Positions 57,431-64,000 of a DNA stretch of 64,000 nt are shown piece after piece. Origin of the DNA: Eupeodes corollae. Taxonomy: Eukaryota > Arthropoda > Insecta > Diptera > Syrphidae. The notes under the pieces were generated by a model. The model ran no database searches. It was not told where the DNA came from and worked only from the letters and a program-made list of their open reading frames with translations. The DNA is taken from positions 49,734,421 to 49,798,420 of the forward strand of contig NC_079148.1 in assembly GCF_945859685.1 (NCBI RefSeq). The letters are read 5' to 3'. A program made the translations under genes and the position numbers. Numbering within the stretch: position 1 is the first letter of the stretch; each line of letters opens with the position of its first letter.

Positions 57431-60400
57431 AAATATTTAAAACTTTAAAAGTTTGTTCATTAAGCTAGGAAGGTTATGGTGTTGGAAAGCAGTCTTTTAA
57501 GTTTCTTGGTCTTTTCCAGGATAAGAATGCCTTGGTTTGTTTTTAAAGAAATCGAAATAACTACAACAATGTACTCCAAATGCTGTTGACTTCAAAGCCT
57601 TAATTCCTCATAGTTGTTTATCAAGTAAGAAAGCATTCTCACGACTGCACGAGTACTTAAGTTATATATCAGCAGTAATCAGAAAAAACGTTTGTTGTGC
57701 AAATACTAACTACCACTAACTTTTTTTTTTGAAATATAACATTTAAATATTAATTATCAATTAAAAAGTAACAAAAAAAACTGTTAACATGAAAGCGGAT
57801 ATGTTAAAGCCACTAACCAAAACCATGTTCAACACAATAAAACCGGATGACGAATTCAAATAAAAACGAATAACTGTACGCAAAGTTTTCTAAGAGTCCT
57901 TTTCAAAAAATAATACAAAACGAATTCCCCAAACACTCACAAAAAGGGAAGAACAACCCATATCAACTCGAGACCCAAACCCAACTCTCTTTTGAACACT
58001 CATGGAAAATCAAGTACGCTCTGTTGTCCCCCCTTTAACCCACTTTCAGTTGTACTCTCATAATAATAGCAGTTCAGTTGAACCGCGGCTTCATCCACTT
58101 AACACGCTTTTACTCACATCATCAATGTGATTTTATTTTTGCGTTTTTCTGGTGCTGATGCTGATGCGATATGGACCGATGTTCCAATGGTCGAATTGTC
58201 CAAGTTCACATCATGAGATCACTCCGATATGTAGTCCGCTGATATGCCATCATAGCCATCACCAAAATGTCGGTCTATTCGTTCACCGCACTTTAACGTT
58301 GTCGAAATGCAAATAAAGCGACACGCCAATGAATATGAGTGAAAGAAGCGAACAAAATGAAGAAAAATACAAAACGAAAACGCATAGCTTTATAGGTATT
58401 GGGTAACCGCCGCGCCCCAACGATATGAAACCGTTCAGTTTCCAGCGACAGTGAGTCTATCTGCACCGTCTCCATCATTGACACCACCGCGGCGGCTGAG
58501 GCTGGCGGCCGGTCGTCCCCCTCGGCAACACACCAAACCGACAAGTTCAAGCTTCAGGCTTTAGGCTTCAGCTTTATATTCACATCATGCATCACAGCCG
58601 TAGGCGCTGCTGCGGAGTCAATTTCGATTCTGGCTACATCTGACAAAAATACAACAACAAAAAAAAACTGACATCAGGAAGCTTCCATATTTTCTTTTAT
58701 TTCCCCGTTGGCCAAAAAAAAAAAGAAAAAATAAACTGCCATTTTTTCTGGCCATACAACAGAGCGCCCTTTCAAATTAATAGCGTTATGTCGGTCGGTT
58801 CTAGGCGGAACGCATGCGGGTAAATCCACAAATTGGGTGTCATCATCCCCTTAAGTCGACATTGTCGGTCGTCAGCGGCGTCACCATGAGCCAAATTGTT
58901 CAGTGATTTCGCGGGCAAGCCAGAGTTCATAGTTTATTCGTAGCGTAGCAGGGCTGTGATGTAGGTCCGTGGCTTGATGTCAATTATTTCAATGGTGATG
59001 GTAGAGGAACTCACTGTACACTTTACAGTACACGAACAGTCGTCCTTTTGATATTTCTTCTTTTACGTTATTTTTTTTTGCAATTTTCTGGAGCTGTTGC
59101 TGTGATGCTGGCTTCGGTGGACAATATGCGTGTTTAACGACTTCCAATGGGGTGTCAGATTGTGGACACCCGATCTGGCTATGATTTTTTTGTGGACCTT
59201 TGTCGTTTCTTTTTTGTTCTGGGGTTTTCTTTATACCGAGTCGAATTTTTGCCTAGTTTATTTTTATTTTCTCGGAAAATGGAGGCTTTTATTTTTATCC
59301 CGTCCACCGGAACACATATTTTAACAACGTGTGTACGAGTTTGCTGATGTCGGCTTCAGCATCAAACCACGACGAAGGATAGCAGCAGCAGCAAGGCGGT
59401 AGGTAGGTATAGTTGGGGACATGTTTGCAGGGATCAAGATTGGTGTTGGTTATGAAAAAAGAAAAGAAAACAACACTTCCAGGGTCAAGGTTTAACGGTT
59501 GACTCTCCAACAATGGGTACGCCGCATAACATTCCGCAGGATATTAACTCCATTCCACGAAAGATATCTATGATGGAGTCCTTTTTTTGTAATCTTCAAG
59601 GTTTTTTTTTTTGGTTCTTGTTGTTGGAAATTCTTTTCAGTCCTTGTTTTGAATTTTTTTTTCCGATTATGCGGGTTAAGCTTAGTTATGCTTCTGGTTG
59701 ATTGCGTTTTTTGGTATATTTTTTGGGTGGTATAGGTTACAAGGAAAGAGTTTTTTTGTTTTGCTTTAATTTATTTTCCAGCTCAATGGATGATGATAAA
59801 AGTTTTGCATTTTATGTCCGCAATCAGATTTGGAATTTTGCTTTGATGATTACAAAATTTGTATATATGAGAAAAGTTGGGTACATCCATAAAAGATGTA
59901 GGTACATATTACACCTATAACAGACGATTTTGAGAAGGAATAATTTATGGAATTTTTGTTTGAAAGCGGGAGAAGGTTTTTGTAACTTACAAGTATTTTG
60001 TGTTGTTATAATTTGAGAGAGAAAGAAGGGTTGGTATTTGTATCCTTATAATAAGTGGACTTCTGTAAAATTTCGTCTAAATTGATTAAATATATAGTTT
60101 TTAATTCTAGTATATCCGGTTCTTGAGTGCCGAAAGCTAATTTCCATATTTTATTTGCATCGTATAATTTTGCTTTGAGCCCAGGAAAAGTTGACTTAGC
60201 TTAGTTTTACTAACATGGATTATTTTACCGCATTATCAATTTTCGGTTCGTTTCAAACCATTCAAGATTAAAAAAACAGCAACGTATCCTTTTTCTGACC
60301 CAATCAAACAATTTCAAAGATGTCCTCGATAAAATTAATTAAGTGTTAAAATATTTGTATCGAATCATAAAAAGAAACATTTTTCAGAACTATTGCTGGA

Positions 60401-60955
60401 AGTTACAAAACAAATTTTCAGCTGGTTTAGATTAAAAAGAAGCTACAATACATTCATTGCTCCAAAACTCCACCATATAAAAATATTATAGTTACAAACG
60501 TGATCTTAGTGTAGACAAAAATTACAAAATTGAACCAAATAACATTTTCTACAAATTACACCATACACAATGTTTCCATGGCAAATGTCAGTACCTTTTA
60601 TGTGATTTAACAGTTTTATCTTGAAAACTCTGCTTTTACTATCAGTACAACAAAATCTGATTTTTAGAAAATTTTTGATATTTTTTCTAAATTTATAGGA
60701 CCATATTCATAGGTCTTTAATAAGTTCTGATTTAGTCTCTTCCAAACTAAACACCGGAGTATGTTATTCATAGAAAATTTAAAAACATTTTAAAACAATA
60801 GCCTGGAGTCTTAAACTATGCATGGCGGAACCTACGTTTCTTAAACGTCAAAAATAAAAACAAAAATTGAAATGTGAATTGACTTAAGCACTTATCAAGA
60901 TTTTATTTTACTGAATGTTAAAATGGTACCTGAATCAAGCCCTTTGAAGCAAGTG
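57431..60955. other. Non-coding region upstream of Runx with a GC-richer island (58.05-59.15 kb)
   Basis: No transposon was recognised. 58050-59150 is noticeably richer in G/C than its surroundings, with CCGCCGCG and GCGGCGGCTGAG stretches and an unsupported 85-codon minus-strand frame at 58550-58293. It could hold an upstream promoter or untranslated exon of Runx or of a neighbour; no splice junction was proven. Confidence 0.3.
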
Positions 60956-60965
60956 ACGAAAAAAA

Positions 60966-62969
60966 TAGAGGCTAGGATGCGACCCACACTGATAACTTCC
61001 CACCCTGTCTGTCGATTTGTCTTCCTTAAAAGTTTGTAGGTTTTAGTGTTGGGTTAAAAAAGTCGTTAGTTTAAGTATTCTTAAAAAAATTAAAATTACC
61101 AACAATATTTTTCATATAAAGAAACAGTTTACGTTGAAAATCTAGTTTTTTTCAATAAATTTTTAGTAGAAAAGAAATTTTTACCAAGCATTTCTTAAAT
61201 TTTTACAATTTGGATGAATTAAATTAATTTGAGAGAACACAAATTTTTACCGAATTTGCGCAATATTTCTTATAGATTTTATTTGTTTAATTGGATTGTT
61301 GGATTTTTATGAAAAAAAAAACTACAAAATATCGAAAAGAACATTTTCTGTAAAATAAAAGAAGTTTGAAGACAATATTTTTAATTTTTGAAAAACTATT
61401 TGAGTCAAAAGTAAATTTTTACCAAGTTTTGTTAAATTTTTGTTAGGATTTTAATTTTTTGTACAAAAACTATCAATTCGATTTTTTTAAACATTTTACT
61501 GAATGTTAACAACAATATTATTTGAGAGATAAAAGTAGTTTAAAGCTAATATCTCAAAGTTGTGAAAAGATATTTGAGTCGAAAATCAATTTTTACCAAC
61601 TTTTGTTAATTTTTTTTTTTAATTTTTATTTTTTGTAAAAAAAACTGTCCTTTCGATTTTTTTCAAATATTTTCAAAATTTTAACAACAATATTTGTTAA
61701 AAGATAAAAGTAGTTTAAAGCCAATAAGTCAAAGTTTTGAAAAGATATTTACGTCGAAAATGAATTTTTACCAACTTTTATTAATTTTTTGTTTAGGTTT
61801 TTATTTTTTGTAAAAAAACTGTCAATTCGATTTTTCTCAAAATTTTGAAAACAATATATCTTAGAAGTTAATATTAGTTGGAAGCTATAATCTCAAACTT
61901 TGAAAAGATATTTGAGCATAAAACCACTTTTTACCAACTTTCGATATATTTTCTTCTAAGTTTTTTTTTTAGAAAAACTGGCCTTTCGATTTTTGTCAAA
62001 ATTTTACTGAATATTGAATACAATATTTTTTAAAAGATAAAAGTAGTTTCAAGCCAATATGTCAATGTTTTGAAAAGTTATTTACGTCAAAAATTAATTT
62101 TTAAAAACTTTTATAATTTTTTTTGTTTAGGGTTTTATTTTGTGTAAGAAAACTGTCAGTTTGATTTTTCTCAAAATTTTTCTGAATGTTGTAAACAATA
62201 GTTTTTAGAAGCTAAAATTAGTTGGAAGGCACAATCTCAAATTTTGAAAAGATATTTGTGTCGAAACCACTTAATATCAACTTTTGTTAAATTTTTTTTT
62301 AAGTTTTTATTTTTTGTAAAAAAAAAACAATCAACATTTTTCAAAAATTTGAAAACAATATTTCTTATAAGTAAAACTTAGTTATTAGTCATAATCTTAA
62401 ATTTTTGAAAAGTTATTTGAGTCGGAATTCAATTTTTACCAACTAGTGTAATGTTTTTTTAGGTTTTTAGTTTTTATAAAAAAAAAAGTCAATTCGATTG
62501 ATCAAAATCTTAACAGATCTTAAAAGCGCTATTTTTCGTTCCACTAAATTGTTTTGGAGGTAAAATTATTTTGTATTTTTAAAATTTTTGAGTTGATACA
62601 TTTTTTTTTCAAAATTGTTTGATATATTAAAAAAACCTTTAATTGGATTTTTTTTAAATTAACTTGTTTGGTATCACGTTACAATATATTATATAAAATT
62701 CAATTCAAGTCTCAAGCGTTTTTGGTTCATGAGATATTTAGGGTTGACCAAAATGTTCACCTTTTTTATAAACTGCTATCTTAAAAAAAACCACTTTCCA
62801 CCACTTCTTTCTTTCTATTTGAAGTCGATATCTCTTCTGCTTCTTGAGCTATGGATGACAAAAAAATCGTCGCGAACATACGGACGTACGGACCTTGAAA
62901 CGTCGAGGAATGTAAAAATTTTCAATTTGGCAAATTGGACCGATTACAATAACTTCCAATGGGAAGTTA
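60966..62969 (-). repeat. 175-bp-array element, copy 6 (longest)
   Basis: Starts AGAGGCTAGGATGCGACCCA, carries the ~240-base extra module (61018-61260) also seen in copy 5, then about eight array units (markers near 61300, 61471, 61644, 61818, 61976, 62150, 62326, 62490). The 5' block has TCTTCTGCTTCTTGAGCTA and GAACATACGGACGTACGG. It ends in the hairpin TAACTTCCAATGGGAAGTTA (62950-62969). It is about 820 bases longer than copy 3. Confidence 0.88.
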
Positions 62970-64000
62970 AAAACTGCCAAGTTTATTATTAACCTCTCAA
63001 ACATTAAAGATTGAACTTCAATGAGACCTTTGCCAACATCTGCGAGTTTTCAACTCTTTACGGAGGTTTTTCGTTCGGAATATTCACCAAAGTGACATAC
63101 ATAGGCAATGTGACTTTTTAGACTGTCATAAAATTTTTCAACTAACAGTCAGCTTATAGTCTTAAGATTTTCAAAGAAATTGGCTATCCCTGTTGGTTTA
63201 AATAAAATTTTACTAGAATTGTAGTAGATTATAGCTCAAACTAGTTTCTAACTAAACAGAGCTTGCAAATTCTATAGGAGCTTTGTCTTACCTGGCTGTT
63301 AAATTTAGAGTCTAGTTCAATTAGACTTGGGTTTACGATATGACTATGAATTGTCCACATAGAATTTAACAAATACCATAATCGTCAACAACAAGATTGA
63401 CGAACATTTTGCGGTTTTATTTGTGATTTTGGTATTAAGTCCATAAAACGATAGAAAAATTTCCCAAACCCACCTTAATGTTACTTTTGTTATGTTCATA
63501 GAAGATAATACCATTTTCGGAACAGAAAATTTGTATTATTTTGTATTCAAAGGTGTTGATGAGTGAGCGGAGTTATTTACAGAAGAAAGCTTTACAAAAT
63601 AGTACCTACACATACAGAATCAGGGTAACCTTTGTTGACATTTTAGTGTCATTCTGACACATCTTCAGCGGTCGGATACCAGGACAACTCTTCTCAAAAT
63701 AAGTTGATTTGGACACTTTTTAAAAATCTAGTAATATTTTGGACACTGTTCTTAGAAAATTAAACAATTTGTTCGAAAAATGGAACGCAACTTCTAACAA
63801 ACAATTAAAATCCCAAAAATTAATAGAAGAATATGTATAAGACTTTGAAGTTAAAAGCAAATGATGCTGATTTTGAGAGTATTTTTAAAATTTAAAATAA
63901 AGAATAATTTTAGTAAAAAAAGAAAACATAAAGTACAACTTAAATGAATTTATGTATCCAAACTTATATAAATTGTTTAAAAAAATATTGACTTTACCGC
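62970..64000. other. AT-rich stretch, nothing recognised
   Basis: No supported ORF, RNA gene or repeat to the right edge. Confidence 0.3.

Noticed and set aside
58082..58491. Three ACCGCR matches to the Runx binding site, suggesting autoregulation
   Set aside because: The motif is expected about once per 500 bases on two strands, so three in 410 bases is not strong evidence.
58293..58550. 85-codon minus-strand ORF in the GC-richer island
   Set aside because: No recognisable domain, unusual Phe-rich tail, and composition typical of chance frames in GC-rich DNA.

Overview
The window looks like AT-rich nuclear DNA of a higher (brachyceran) fly. It has no bacterial gene organisation. It contains one host gene, split over tens of kilobases by long introns, surrounded and invaded by decayed insect transposable elements (TEs). 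Short TACATATGTATGTA-type microsatellites and T/N/S-rich low-complexity protein sequence also fit a dipteran, possibly a tephritid-like fly; the family is inference. A 200-base run of N at 21709-21908 marks an assembly gap.

The host gene is a Runt-domain (Runx) transcription factor on the minus strand. Three coding exons can be placed by splice signals and reading phase: 50978-50465 (start codon, low-complexity N-terminus, first three quarters of the Runt domain), 14232-14119 (rest of the Runt domain) and 10385-10284 (a Gln/Phe-rich conserved segment ending near GFRMPPIGNCQ). All junctions are GT-AG and phase 1, and together they encode 243 residues without a break. The first intron is about 36.2 kb. 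No C-terminal exon (VWRPY end) was found, so it probably lies beyond the left edge. The protein resembles the RunxA/RunxB-type insect paralogues more than runt or lozenge, but I could not settle the paralogue.

Almost everything else recognisable is mobile DNA. There are RNase H-bearing LOA/I-type LINEs (110-3237, 5419-6214, 23546-23826, 26060-26335, 28160-31700, 51745-53095) and RTE-type LINEs (8036-9345, 34250-36930, 54770-56520). CR1/Jockey-type LINEs lie at 10800-12340, 16845-19775, 26590-28165, 31711-32075 and 37395-38965. A LINE with a restriction-like endonuclease is at 54243-57000, and an unclassified reverse transcriptase at 53530-54190. DNA transposon remnants are a hAT at 34741-36807, a piggyBac at 15617-16840 and possibly a mariner at 19993-20175. 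Two tRNA-like SINEs sit near 7.4 and 45.2 kb. Every coding TE seen is broken by stops, frameshifts or deletions.

The most distinctive signal is a non-coding repeat family with at least six copies (5.14-6.90, 15.15-15.62, 39.08-40.26, 43.35-44.51, 47.32-48.95 and 60.97-62.97 kb). Each full copy has a 20-bp hairpin at the 5' end, a unique 5' block, a variable array of ~175-bp units and a 3' block with its own hairpin. One copy is flanked by an identical 10-bp direct repeat, so it behaves as a mobile element that carries its own expandable minisatellite. A second unclassified signal is a set of degenerate GTCAT/GCCCAAA tandem repeats in oppositely oriented blocks at 22 and 51-53 kb, reminiscent of Foldback elements. 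AT-rich stretches inside the Runx introns with dense TAATTA-type motifs are candidate enhancers.
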